A DNA stretch of 64,000 nt. It comes from Bidens hawaiensis (taxonomy: Eukaryota; Streptophyta; Magnoliopsida; Asterales; Asteraceae). Numbering within the stretch: the first letter of the stretch is position 1; the number at the start of each line of letters is the position of its first letter. Location of the stretch: positions 91,712 through 155,711 of the forward strand of contig JAIQDT010006476.1 in the NCBI GenBank assembly GCA_021521415.1, written 5' to 3'. The position numbers and the translations under genes are program-made. The notes beneath the pieces were generated by a model. It was given only the letters and a program-made list of their open reading frames with translations, was not told the DNA's origin and made no database searches. This document shows positions 35,934 to 47,530 of this stretch, piece by piece.

Positions 35934-37140
35934 ATGAGTAAGTGTTTATAATAGGATCGTTTTAAGTGTTTTTAAGGAGGGAGGCATGTGAACTATGAGA
36001 GAGAGGGAGTGAGTTGCGGGTGAAAGAAACGGGAAAGTTCTTGGCCAAGAATGGATAAAAACGAAATGTGAGACATAGTCACATAGTGAGGAGAGAAGAC
36101 TCGTTTTAGGAGAGAAACTGATATGTGTGTGTATGTGTGTGTGAGAGAGGGGGGGGGGGGGGGGGTGCCACAAAGACACGTTTTTAGACCCCAAAATCAA
36201 CGAAGGCTTGCAGGTTAGCCGGTTAGGCTTGTAGATATCATCATTAGGACATCAAAGAGGACCAAGTAGTCATAGAAGGCTTGTATTTAATTTTTGTTGT
36301 CGTTCTTTCTTAAATAACGTTGTTATCACGTTGTTTATGGTTCAATTCAACATTTTTGTTTGAGATTATGAGTTGACCCGCTAACTACAGTTTCAAGAAA
36401 TAACAAACCAACAGACCAGATTGACGGTTCAGTTTTGACAGGTTGAAATTTTCAAAAGATTTTTTGATCCTTTATAGAAATAATTGGTTTGTATTAAAAT
36501 GAGAAGAGGTTTCATGATTATTATATATTACAGAAACAAAAATCTGTAAAATAATAGAAAGCTAAATGCCGCTTACATAGTTTCTAGTTCAAAGCTTGAC
36601 TGAACAGTTAAACATGTAAACCATCAAAACCGAACCATAAACAAACTATTTAGAACTTAAACCGGCCAACTTACTTAAGTTGCTACAACAGCATCAACAT
36701 ATATGGTAGCTTTCAAGGTCTTAATTTGTCCTCAAAATCATGCCAACTAAAAGTCTAAAACCATATTAAATCCACATGCAGACTTCAAGACTGAATATTA
36801 TCACAAAAAAAGAACATTATCATGATATCATCCACAAAATCACCAATAAGAAGCAACGACAACGACTTATTGCTAACCGAAGCATCCAAGCATTGACGGA
36901 GACATAACCGCAAGATTAGACTCCACGATTGACACTTATCACATTCTTTTTGTAGACTTCTCAATTATTGTTCAAATTTCACCATCATTATTCATTATCA
37001 TCATCAACAGTTTTCATCATATTTGTAACAAGTAGAAATAAAATATATCACACTATTCATAACATAACATGACCCATGTGCCCAAATCTAGAATTGTAAC
37101 CAAACATCCCTCAAAACGACAATTTCAAGATTCTGTCATA
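35934..37140. repeat. tandem unit, copy 2 of the 1.2-kb repeat
   Basis: Block D (35934-36660) and block B (36700-37140) repeat the order seen at 30826-32000, with similar words throughout and extra simple sequence: a TG-rich tract and a run of 18 G near 36148-36165. It borders the 3' flank of the TCP gene. Confidence 0.7.
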
Positions 37141-37844
37141 GGAAACAGTGATAATGAGCACACAATAGTCTAGAAATAGAAAACAACAGATAATTTAATC
37201 CAAACAAACATAGTCTAGAGCCAACACACAAAGCTCAATTTAAACATGAACACTCCATTATTATATTAAAACAAACTGTGATTAAAAAAACCTGAAAATC
37301 AAACTCAGATTTCTTCTTCTCACTTTGTAGCAAGCAGCCATTTGATTCACCAATCTGTCACATTATGCGCCTCTCTCCCTAGAAAGCAGCAAACTTTTCC
37401 TAAAACATTTGTTAAATTTCATAAAAATTAAATTAAAGTGAACAATAAACGGTGAGATTCAGTACAAATAGAACCTAAAACGAAAAGCATACAATGAACT
37501 TCAGTAATTATGCTAACACTAGAGCAATTATTATTACGTTTTAGTCTTTAGTAATTATAAATAAGCTACAACGTAATTATTATTCCAAAATAATTTTTAG
37601 CTAGCAAAATTATTATTACGCTACAACAAAATAAATAAAGAAGTGTAATAATTACTTTAGTTAAAAACCACAACATAATGAGAAAAATTACTCTACCGTC
37701 AAATATAATTACCCTGATGTTAATATAATTACTTTACTTAATATAATTATTCTAGTTATTTGTAATCTTACAAAAAAAGAGCATATAATAATTAAATAGG
37801 AAAACTGACCTTTTGGAGAGACAATCACGCGAACCGGTGATTCA
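37141..37844 (-). other. 3' region of the TCP gene with a possible UTR intron
   Basis: Downstream of the TCP stop a GT at about 37808 follows TCTCCAAAAG, and a good acceptor (GCTTTCTAG) lies near 37380 on the minus strand. This suggests an intron in the 3' UTR. The presumed intron is very rich in AATTATTATT words. Confidence 0.4.
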
Positions 37845-38792
37845 TCAATGGCGCGAATCGGAGGAACCAGAGGACGGCTTATCAGACAAGCCGTCATGTT
37901 CCTCCTCCTCACCTCGGATTCGTGCTGGGACATCAGACCCTGAAAACCCGCCCACGCCCGAACCAAACCCGGGCACGGAAAACGGGTTATTAAACCCCAG
38001 GCTTTGATGCGGCGGGTACACACCCGCACCAACAAACGGTAGCGGATCCACCCACGCACGAACCGGAGGTGAGTTACTGGACTGAAGGGGTCCCCTCTGT
38101 GAAATGTAGTTTAACAACTGATTATTCGTCAGTTGCCCGAACATCGCCGGAGCATTAGAATTAACCATAAACCCGAACCCACCGTTCTCCGGCCAACCCG
38201 ACCCATCAAAATAAACATTATTATTATTACTATTATTATTATTATTAATATTATTATTCCCGGGTTGGTGTTGGGTTATCGGATCTTGAATTGATTGCAG
38301 TGACAGCTTAAGATCTTGATTATTATTATTATTATTATTCACCGGAAAAAAAGACTTGACGGAATCTAAAGATTCCGGCAAGAATCTCGAATTCTGAGAA
38401 CAACCCATTTGATTATTAATATTATTATTATTATTATCCTGATCTGGGTTTTGATCAATTGGCGCCAAACTGGTGGGAGTCCAAGGCGGAAGCTCAGCGA
38501 GTTCATCAATGGAAGCTTTAGCTTTTTTAATAAGCCAGTCAACGGCTTTACTGGGCCGGTCATAGCCGAGCCGATCTTGGACATCGTAGAATTGTATAGC
38601 CGTGTGAGCCGAGAGCCGCACGCGCCGGTCTCGTGGGCCCTTAGCCGTACAGACTTTACTGTGCCGGTCTTTTAATCCGGTTGACCGTACAATGTGGCCG
38701 CCTTGTACCTTCACTCTCTCGCCGGCTTGGCGACTGGGTCTTGACGGCTTGGCGGCTTTGTTTACCGGCTGGTAATGATAATTTTCATCCAT
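37845..38792 (-). CDS. TCP4-like: CIN-type class II TCP transcription factor
   Basis: One uninterrupted exon encodes 315 residues. Residues 39-99 form the TCP domain: a basic stretch with [20 protein letters not shown], then [20 protein letters not shown] and [18 protein letters not shown]. The missing class I-type deletion pattern and the wording place it in class II, CIN group, near Arabidopsis TCP3, TCP4 and TCP10. CIN TCPs are nuclear DNA-binding proteins that slow leaf-margin cell division and promote differentiation. The middle is rich in asparagine, coded by AAT runs; RGPLQSS at about residue 233 overlaps a miR319 target. At 315 residues it is shorter than TCP4 (about 420). There is no R domain. 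The ATG at 38792 is preceded by AT-rich DNA with a possible TATATA near 38860. Confidence 0.95.
   Translation of the reverse strand: MDENYHYQPVNKAAKPSRPSRQAGERVKVQGGHIVRSTGLKDRHSKVCTAKGPRDRRVRLSAHTAIQFYDVQDRLGYDRPSKAVDWLIKKAKASIDELAELPPWTPTSLAPIDQNPDQDNNNNNINNQMGCSQNSRFLPESLDSVKSFFPVNNNNNNNQDLKLSLQSIQDPITQHQPGNNNINNNNNSNNNNVYFDGSGWPENGGFGFMVNSNAPAMFGQLTNNQLLNYISQRGPLQSSNSPPVRAWVDPLPFVGAGVYPPHQSLGFNNPFSVPGFGSGVGGFSGSDVPARIRGEEEEHDGLSDKPSSGSSDSRH
38077..38097 (-). promoter_or_regulatory. miR319 target site in the TCP coding sequence
   Basis: On the plus strand the sequence matches miR319 closely: bases 2-13 of the microRNA (TGGACTGAAGGG) are identical and mismatches sit near its 3' end. On the mRNA this reads GAGGGGACCCCTTCAG followed by TCCAG, as in known CIN TCP targets. 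It codes for RGPLQSS. The mRNA is expected to be cut opposite bases 10-11 of the microRNA. Confidence 0.93.
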
Positions 38793-39195
38793 TTGTTTTT
38801 CCGGTATGTTGGGTGCATATTCAGTAAAATAATAATAATTATTATTATTAGTAGTAGTAACAAAGTATATAATATTAAAATTATGTAATATATAACACTA
38901 GTTAAGGCTAACCCATGACTGAAGAAAAAAAAACAGGGTTTTGGGTGATAAGAGTAGGTGGGTTGTACAGTACAAGTGGTGGTGGTGGTTTGTGGTGGTT
39001 GTGAACAGTAGTATTATTATTATTATTAAATGGTGGGGGCTACAAGATAGAGAAAGAAAAGACTTTTGGATGGAATTGGCAGCTGCCTCAGCTACTACAG
39101 AAAAAAATCAACAAATTTAATGTTAGAGCAGGGTTATTACTTTCGATTATTATATGCTTAATGCATATCTTTCGATTATTATATGCTTATTATAA
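38793..39195 (-). promoter_or_regulatory. upstream region of the TCP gene
   Basis: About 400 bp of AT-rich DNA with short ATT and GTGGTGGTGG repeats separates the TCP start codon from the Stowaway-like pair. It should contain the 5' UTR and core promoter. GTATATAATATT near 38864 could serve as a TATA region. No other motif stands out. Confidence 0.4.
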
Positions 39196-39715
39196 TACTT
39201 CTTCCATCTCATTAAAACTTAAAAGTGTAACTATTTAAAAACACATGATTTAAGATAGATTAAATAATTATTTTTTGTTTATTAAATGAAAATAACGTTT
39301 TTAAAAATTGAATACATTAATATTGTTTATTAATATTAGTTGTGTGTGTTTAATGATAAACTTAAAAATTGATTAATAAATTTTAAAAGTAAACATTTGT
39401 AATAAGACAAAAAAAAAATATTGCTACTTTTAATAGGACTAAGAGAGTATTATATATACTCTCCTCGTCCTTCTTTAAGTGTCGTGGTTTGAAAAACATA
39501 AGTGTCAAAGTAGAATGAATGATTATTTTTTTTGTTTATTAAATGACAATAATGTTCTTGAAAATTAGGTCTATCAATATTGTTTATTAATGTTAGTTGC
39601 ATTTGTTTAAATGTAAACTTGGAAATTAACTAATAAATTTTGAAAGTGGACATTTGTAATAAGACAAATAAAAAATGACGCATTGACATTTTTAATGAGA
39701 CGGATGAAATATTTT
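39196..39715. mobile_element. two Stowaway-like MITEs in tandem
   Basis: Two segments of about 260 bp (39196-39450 and 39460-39715) share TTGTTTATTAAATGA, ATTGTTTATTAAT(A/G)TTAGTTG and ATTTGTAATAAGACAAA in the same order. Their edges, such as CTTCCATCTCATTAAAA and TTTTTAATGAGACGGATG, resemble the CTCCCTCCGT-type termini of Stowaway. Target TA duplications are hard to separate from AT-rich flanks. Confidence 0.55.
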
Positions 39716-41131
39716 TTTTAAACAATCAACGAATACTAGTTAAATTCATCATATCGGGACACTCGTCTTCTGATCCGAAAAAAACCTCACCTAACGCCAA
39801 CACCTGCGAGCACTCGCCCAAAGGCATCGGCGAGATAAAACATGTTTAGCTCAAAGATCCAATTAGTGAACACATACTCGCCTAGTCTCCCATCATCACC
39901 CTATGCCATCAAAACTAAATGATAAGAGTAAAAATCAAATTTGAATTACATGATACACGAAATTTTTCTTGCCACTTTACCACAAGCTTATTGGCATGTT
40001 TATTACTTTATTACATTTCATCTCTTTTGATTGTTATATGTTTGTTATAATATTATATTTATTAAAATATAATATATCTATTTTTTTTAATTTATGGTGT
40101 TTATATATTTATTAAGCTGTAGAGGTACATTCTAAATGGAACAAAGCTTAATGTCTTGAATTCGATTAATATAAATTATACTCTGGACAAACCCAAGTGA
40201 AAGGTAGCTCACTAAGATTAAGGATACCAAAATTTTATAAATAAAAAATCAATACTCTAAGATTTGTTGGTTTAAACAATTAAACTTTTATATAGGTTTG
40301 CTTGGTTATAATTTGGGTTGTGTAAAATTTTTTTGTATAAAAATAGAATTAAACATGTCTCAAATGAGACTTAAACCCATAACCTTTTGGTTGAAAGTAA
40401 TACCCCTTTACTACTAAACCAAGCTAGTGGTCATGTAATTAGGTTTAAACATTAAATATACATATTCTTGTTAATAAAAATAAATATAATTTAAAAAAAA
40501 TTCGGGCCTAACGGGGTGTCGGGCCTGTGGCCGTCGACCACCCTGCCACCCCTATGGGCCGGCCCCGGATTTGGAATTGGGATGCATGTTGAGTCTGCTG
40601 CTGGAGGTCATGCAGAGAGGGAGATTTGATGTGGAATTGGGACGTTGTTGAAGTTGTTGCCGGAGGACATGTGGCTAAAGATTAATAACCATTAGGAACT
40701 TTACCAATCGAGTGTGGTCGTTGTTAGGTATTAATCAGAGCAACAACAACACACACACACAAAAGCATATAAACAAGACATGGGAATGTCATGTTATTCT
40801 GTCAAGGTGATCTTAGTCTGCACGCCACAGCTAAGGTTTCTTTATTATACTCAATACAAGATTGCAATTACGTATTACAAGAAGATAAATAGACTAAGAG
40901 CATTCTAAGCCTATTCTCTATATTTCTGTGAGGGGGTTTTGTAAATTATATGGTATAATTATGAGTGGTTGTGAGTAGATGACAAAGAAAATGTAATATG
41001 GGAAAGCCAAATTTGGGGTTTAATAATTTTTTAAAGTGATTCTGAGTGAAAGAGAGATAAAAGATAATGATAAAGATATAAAAAATATTATTTAATTAAA
41101 CAAGAGAGAGAAAATACAATAAATTTTAGTG

Positions 41132-41179
<48 letters not shown>

Positions 41180-42030
41180 AGGGAATAGGCTGAGAAGATT
41201 AGGATTTCTTACTTGTTACTTAACTATTGAGAAACATAAATATGGGCCTACTTAACATTTAAGAAAAGCAGGCTCCAATAGCTCCTCCATGTGAACCATA
41301 TGATCCAAAGCCCAAAGGCTTCAATTCATCAATGGCTCAAGTTTTAGGTTCAAATTGAAACTGCTCATGGTATCACAACCGATAATTTAGTAATGAATCC
41401 TTCATTGGATAAGTTTGTTGAACGTATACGGCCAAACATGCATTATTACTATTTTCCAGGTCAATATTTTTTTAGGTGAACTTATGGCCTCTTGTTTGTT
41501 TTCATCTTTATATATGTATCAGGATCTATGACACTTTATGCATTCACTATCTTGATAGGCAGCTATCAAGGAGATATTGCCAAGTTGGCCTGGCCAGGGC
41601 TAGTGAGGGCTACTTAAGTAACATGTCAACTTTAAAAATTAGTGACCCGACCACAATAACTTTTTTTTTGTTTATATCTAATTTTCTTTTACACAATGTG
41701 AGTTTGATTCAAATAAGAAGTTTGCTTATCATACAGAAAGGCATGATAAAGGTTAATACGCACGTTATGATTCCAGGTGAGTCAATTTTTAGATGGGTCA
41801 ACATAAATTTACCTTTTTTATTTGTCTATTTAATTATTTGTCCATATAGCTTATAAGTTAGATTTTGTTAAGAAAAATATCTATACGTTTGAAATTTATA
41901 ACCTAACCAATGGCTCGATTTTTGGTCCAAAGAACACTACATTATCAATTTTTGTTATCATTGTGATGCTTGTGTTTATGGCTAGTTTTAGCATCTAGTT
42001 CTGGTAAAGAATTACTGAAAACCCAGCTAC

Positions 42031-42061
<31 letters not shown>

Positions 42062-42238
42062 GATATCGAGAAAGACTAAGTAGTTACAATTAATAAAAGA
42101 AATGATACAATAAATAAAAAATGGTGATGATGTAACAATATTGTTTGGCTGTTTTTTGTGTTTCTTATTTGGTGGCTTTTTTTTGTTTTTTTTTGTTTTT
42201 GTGATGTGATATCAAACTAGACATTTTTTTTATTGCTT
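39716..42238. other. 2.5-kb intergenic stretch
   Basis: No gene is recognised. (AT)n tracts lie at about 41138-41176 and 42039-42062. A GC-rich island at 40500-40580 contains GGGCCGGCCCCGG. A 126-residue frame at 41476-41856 has no visible domain and is likely chance. Confidence 0.45.
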
Positions 42239-42382
42239 TTAGACCCGAGTTTTAAAAGGCAAATCTCAATGTTTAATCTCTGAAATCGATTCAATATGTA
42301 AAATTTATGAATCCAATTTACATATTGAATTGATTGCAGAGATTAAACATCGAGATCTACCATTTAGAACTTACGTCTAGAG
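42239..42382. repeat. near-perfect foldback hairpin of about 144 nt
   Basis: Left-arm words TAGACCCGAG, AATGTTTAATCTCTG and ATTCAATATGTAAA are answered in reverse complement by TTTACATATTGAAT, CAGAGATTAAACAT and ACGTCTAG. The arms are about 65 nt with a loop of about 8 nt. It could be a tiny foldback element or a precursor of small RNAs. Confidence 0.75.
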
Positions 42383-43790
42383 TTCTTGGCTAAGATGGTA
42401 AGCTATCGTAATGTTCTAAAGTTTTAGCTAACACATACAAGTAGTCACCCCTAGCCTAGTTAACGTGTTTAAGCCTAGTCATCGGGTCTGGCTTAGTTAT
42501 CACATGAAGTACTAGTTATCGGAGATACCCTCAGTTATCACGTTCAACTTGGTTATCTTAGTTAAATAGTTTAGTTTTTGCGCCATATAGCTATTGTATA
42601 ATTAAATTACACATGTAGTCTAAAGTTATTGCATCTAGTATGCGATCACTTGATTAGGCGATAAGTTAATTAGTAGAGTTTTTCGATAATGATGGTGATG
42701 CGAGAACCTAGTTTCACGATAACTTAGAGAGGCAATAACTTAGCATGGCTTCAAGAGAACTTGGATAAGGTAATAACATAGCTCCGGGATAACTTAGTTG
42801 AGACGAGAACTAGTATGAGACGATAACTCAAAGTCTTATTAAGATAGGGTTTGATGAGTTGAAGTCATCGACCTTGTACAAATGGTCAAGTGCTTGGTTC
42901 ATGAAAAGAAGTTACCTTGTGACTAGGAAGTTATAAGTTAATGGACCCCCTTTTTATGTTACGTTTTGGAGTAGTTTACATACTCATGGAATGTTTAAAA
43001 AAGGGAGAACGATATTGGGCTTCTAGCTTATGTGCTAAAGCCTAAAGGACGAAGGTATAAATATTAATGAATGGTAACATTTTTGTGAGATGAATAAGAT
43101 ATATTGACTAGTGAATGTACTAACGGCCATGGGATGAGCATATATAGTATACATGTGGACATAGGAGAAGGTTGGTGAGCCTTGTACGTGTTTGTAATGT
43201 TGAACATTGGAGAAGATCGGTGAGCTTTGTATGTGTTTATAATGTTGAACATAGGAGAAGGTCTATGAGCCTTGTTTGTGTTTATTATTGAATAGAGGAG
43301 AAGGTCAGTGAGCCTTGTATGTTTTATAATGTTGAACATAGGAGAAAGCCAGCGAGCCTTGTACGTGTGTTCTTCGGAATGAGCATATGAGGGGGGCAGT
43401 GAGCTTTGAACGTGTTCACAAGATTGTTAGTAAATATTGTGCCACTATATGTTACAGTATGGTGCTTTATATTATAATGTATTAAATTTGAACTCACTAA
43501 GTGTAGCTGACTTGTATGCACATTAGGTGGATGACATGAAATGTTTGTGCTTCGAACAAGTGCATCGACAGGCTACCCGGACTAGTGACTAACATCTATG
43601 TAGGAATTTTATGTTTCTTTTCGTTAATCTTAAAGACAAGATGCTATGTTTTCTTATGTTTACGAATTTCTATGTTTTGATGCGTATGTTAAATGAATTT
43701 TAATGGTTTGAGAACTATGCTCAATAAGTATATCCGACCGTTGTAAGGTATTTAACATAAGGACCTTACATTGTTTTATGTACTAGCTAT
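42383..43790 (+). mobile_element. Gypsy-type LTR-like segment related to 1-1622
   Basis: Several landmarks occur in the same order as in the first LTR fragment: TTATGTTACGTTTTGGAG with a nearby CATACTC, a tandem-repeat zone, GAACTCACTAAGTGTAGCTGAC and a tail GACCTTACA. No coding domain and no clear ends were found. The early part repeats the words TAGTTATC and AGTTATCAC. Confidence 0.4.
43159..43374. repeat. 45-bp tandem repeat, five copies
   Basis: GGAGAAGGT-type unit starts lie at 43164, 43209, 43254, 43297 and 43341. Each is followed by GTGAGCCTTGTA and ATAATGTTGAACATA. Because 45 is a multiple of three, the minus strand shows an artificial 15-residue protein repeat. Confidence 0.85.
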
Positions 43791-44254
43791 CACTGAATAG
43801 TTACATTATATAAAACCTAGTGGTTTCGTTATATATCATTTCATTAACTAAAAAAATGAATGCACAGGTTTGATTATATTTCCTCAACATTCCTATGTAA
43901 TTTTTGTTAAAAACATAGTTGTATTCGAAATACACACATTTTAGTATCACAAGTTGTACTGAGTGTCGTTACCGTACCATGACGAACTGAATGGATACCG
44001 ATCGAATAACATAGGTACGAGTGTCGATATTATTGGGCTAACAACGGTGTTCATTATTTTGGTTTTCGATCGATGTAAAATGTGACACTATCCTTTACAA
44101 CTAACATAGGTATTGATGTTGGTTTAATCAAAACCGGTTTTGTTATTCATTATTATGGTTTTTGATTGATCTGAACTTCGCCACAATGCGCGAATGCATT
44201 TTCTAATCTTAACTAGTTTGCACTTTGTAATATATATGATAGCCTTATTTTGTT
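43791..44254. other. intergenic, nothing recognised
   Basis: No coding or repeat structure apart from paired phrases with ACCGGT-like and GTACCGT-like words. It leads into a TA microsatellite at 44258-44302. Confidence 0.4.
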
Positions 44255-44256
44255 GG

Positions 44257-44257
<1 letters not shown>

Positions 44258-44302
<45 letters not shown>
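44258..44302. repeat. TA dinucleotide microsatellite
   Basis: About 22 uninterrupted TA repeats lie just before the truncated end of the Gypsy pol remnant. Confidence 0.9.
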
Positions 44303-44306
<4 letters not shown>

Positions 44307-44439
44307 GAGACAATACCTATTTGTGTCCCTGTTGTTTATGGGCGGTCGTACCTTGTGCCCCCAAAAGTCAAAATGATCCGAATGAGACCTTGCGATTTCA
44401 AAACGTGTAAATCTGAGTCCCCCTTCCAGTCTTGTTATC

Positions 44440-47330
44440 CTTTACTAGAGATTGACCTCAAGGTTGATGTTGTGGCACCATTCAAATTCAAGTGTTTCAT
44501 GGACGCCTTCAAGGGTTATCACCAGATCCGCATAGTAGCAGGTGATGAAGATAAGACAACATTTCGCACAGCCCAGGGCACTTTTTGTTATAAAATGATG
44601 CCTTTCGGAGTAAAGAATGCGGGAGCCACATATCAACGATTAATGGATATAGCGTTCAAAGACCAAATTGGTCGAAACTTAGAGGTGTATATGGACGATC
44701 TCGTAATCAAAAGTGTTGAGGAGGACCAGATGTTGAGAGATATTGAAGAGACCTTCGAAACATTGAAAGGTATTAACATGAAGTTGAACCCAGCCAAGTG
44801 TTCATTCAGAATGAAAGAGGGAAAGTTTCTGGGAGTGATTGTCACGGATGCGGGCTTCAAAGCTAATCCAGATAAAGTTCAAGCTATAGCCCGCATGCCT
44901 TCCCCGTCTTCTTTCAAGGAAGTTCAGACACTCAATGGCCGACTGGTTGCTTTGAATCGTTTTTTGGCAAATCATGCAGCCAAGTCTCATCCTTTCATCT
45001 CAACTCTGAGGAATTGTCTCAAGAAAGCATAGTTTAAATGGACCGCGGAGGCGGAACAAGCTTTCTTTGAGGTTAAAAAATGTTTGATGGAACTTCCCAC
45101 GTTAACAGCACCTCACGCGGGAGAACCTTTAACGTTGTATCTATCGACTTCAGACATTGCTATCGGGGCTGTCCTTCTGACAAATCGAAAGAACGTTCAA
45201 ACACCGATTTACTATGTCAGCAGATCATTATCGGACCCGGAAACAAGATACTCCATGCTTGAAAAACTTGTGTTGGCACTGGTATATGCTGTCCGACGCC
45301 TCCGCAGGTACTTTCAAGGACATCCCATCAATGTCTTAACCGGATACAAGCTCAAAAACGTTCTCAGTAAACCAGAATTTTCTGGGCGCTTGGCCAAATG
45401 GGCCATCGAACTAGGTGAGCACGCAATAGAATACAAACCTAGGCCAGCAATCAAAGGGCAAGTGTTGGCGGACTTCGTCACAGAAGTCCCGCATCACAAA
45501 GAAAAAGAATGTTGACCGAGCAACAACCCCAAGCACCTCCGGAATCAGGACAGATTTGGTCTTTATTCACGGACGGAGCTTCAAGCAGTGAGGGATGCGG
45601 CGCAGGCCTCAGGCTAGTCAATCCCGAAGGCCATGAGTTTACATATGCCATAAAGTTGGATTTTAAAAGTACCAACAACGAGGCAGAATACGAAGCTTTC
45701 TTGGCAGGCTTACGGATAGCCAAAAAGCTTGGGGTGAAACATTTAGAAGCTCGGGTGGATTCCATGCTAATTGCGGGACAAATAAATGGAACGTATGAAG
45801 CTAAGAATGATGTCATGGCTTCTTATTTGTCCCAAGAAAAAGCCCTGATTCGCTAGTTCACCTCTTTCAATGTTATTCACATTAAGAGGAGTGAAAATAA
45901 ATCAGCGGACGCTCTTAGTAAACTGGTTTCAACGAATTTCGAGCATTTTGCAAAAGATATTCGTGTAGAAGTCTTAGACCATCCATCCGTTCCACAAAAC
46001 CAAGTCCTGGTAATACAAACTGGTGTTGAATCTTGGATGACACCCATCAAAGCTTATTTATCTTCCGGATCACTTCCAGCAGGAAAAGCCGAGGCTCGGA
46101 AAATCAAACACAAAGCTTTAAATTACCAGATGAATGATGGCATTTTGAACCGGAGATCATTTCTCGGCCCGCTGTTACGATGTGTAGACGCAGAAGATGC
46201 AAATTACCTAATCCGTGAAATCCACGAGGGTATCTGTGGACTGCACGCGGGACCGAGAATGACAGTTCCAAAAATCATGAACGCGGGTACTATTGGCCTG
46301 GCATGCACCTGGACGCTATGCAAGAAATCAGAAAGTGTGATTCTTGCCAGCGCCATGCCCCCAACACCCTGCGACCTAAAAACGAACTGGTTCCGGTAAC
46401 ATCTGCTTGGCCGTTCCAAAAATGGGCTATTGACATCATTGGAAACTTCCCAGAAGCCCCGGGACGAGTCAGATTCTTGATAGTGGCCATCGATTACTTC
46501 ACCAAGTGGGTGAAAACCAAACCAGTTGCCTCAATAACGGCATCAAGCGTAAAAAATTCATTTGGGAATTCATCATATGCCGGTTTGGCCTCCCGCAAGA
46601 ATTGGTAAGTGATAATGGGACCCAATTTGCGGACAGCGGACTGCAGGAGTGGCTGAAAGAACTTCAAGTCACTCAAGTTTTCACCTCTGTAGCTCATCCG
46701 CAAGCAAATGGTCAGGTCGAAAGGACCAACCGAACTATCAAGGAGGGAATCAAGGCGAGATTAGGAACTAAACAGACAGGGTGGGTCGACGAACTGCCCC
46801 ATGTACTTTGGGCTTTTCGCACCCAGAAGAATTCTAGCAACGCAGAATCCCCGTTTAGTCTGACCTACGGCACCGAAGCCATGATTCCCGCTGAAATCGG
46901 GATTCCATCCGCACGAGTTCTGTTAATCGATGATAATGATCACGAACTCAGGTTGAATCTTGATTTACTCGAAGAAAGGAGAGAATTAGCATCGATCCGC
47001 GAGCATAATTACAAGCGACAGCTTCAGAAATATTATAACTCGCGGATCCAAAAATGCGAATTTGATGTGGGAGACTTTGTCTTCTGCAACAACGAGGCTT
47101 CCGGTCAGGAACCTCTGGGCAAGTTAGCCCCAACTTGGGAGGGACCTTATAGAATCAAGCAAGTGTTACCTAAAGGTGCCTACAAGTTAGAGAAAATAGA
47201 TGGGACTGATATCCCAAGGAACTTGGAATGGGGCTTAGTTGAAAAGATGTTATATATAGCACAAGTGTTTTCTTATTGGCCTGCGTGCCTCAATAGACTA
47301 ACAAGCTATATAATTTCCTTTATTGTATGA
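44440..47330 (+). pseudogene. Tat-lineage Ty3/Gypsy pol remnant: RT, RNase H, second RNase H, integrase
   Basis: The reverse transcriptase begins mid-domain at about 44440 (YPLLEIDLKVD) and has the active-site box YMDDL near 44690. A stop at 45030 breaks the link to the classical RNase H (45040-45500). A second RNase H follows at 45509-45900 with FTDGASS, the archaeal-type domain that marks Tat/Ogre/Retand elements. Integrase has a zinc-finger region (46200-46360, CDSCQRHAP), a core with IDIIGNFPE and VSDNGTQF, and a C-terminal part ending near 47260. There are at least three frame breaks and two stops, so it cannot make a working polyprotein. The first half of RT, protease, gag and the 5' LTR are missing. 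Confidence 0.93.
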
Positions 47331-47530
47331 AGGCTTATGCCCAATCTATGAAAATCTCGTACTTGTATCATATGTTGTAATCTTTTATTGACAAGAACAA
47401 AGATCCGGATAGACAGTTATATTATGGTACATAAGACAAAGTGCACCGGAGGAAAACAAGACTTCTTATCATACCAGTCAAAAGAGATTACAAGCAAAAG
47501 GAATCGTTTACAACAAAGTTATTTATACAT
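47331..47530. other. spacer between pol and the antisense genes
   Basis: About 200 bp separate the end of the pol reading from the convergent end of the first antisense gene. It should hold both 3' ends; no polyadenylation signal stands out. Confidence 0.5.

Noticed and set aside
35946..36200. Reading frame rich in proline and histidine
   Set aside because: It is produced by TG repeats and a poly-G run in repeat block D.
30060..37140. Blocks D-B as the two LTRs of the Copia remnant
   Set aside because: A third B copy lies outside, block B does not abut the polypurine tract, and D lies directly against the reverse transcriptase; a tandem unit explains the order better, though this is not certain.
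38409..38675. Plus-strand frame opposite the TCP gene
   Set aside because: It is a shadow of the TCP coding strand; its isoleucine/asparagine runs come from the AAT repeats.
43064..43339. Protein with a 15-residue repeat on the minus strand
   Set aside because: The repeat is the direct result of a 45-bp minisatellite and is not supported as a gene.
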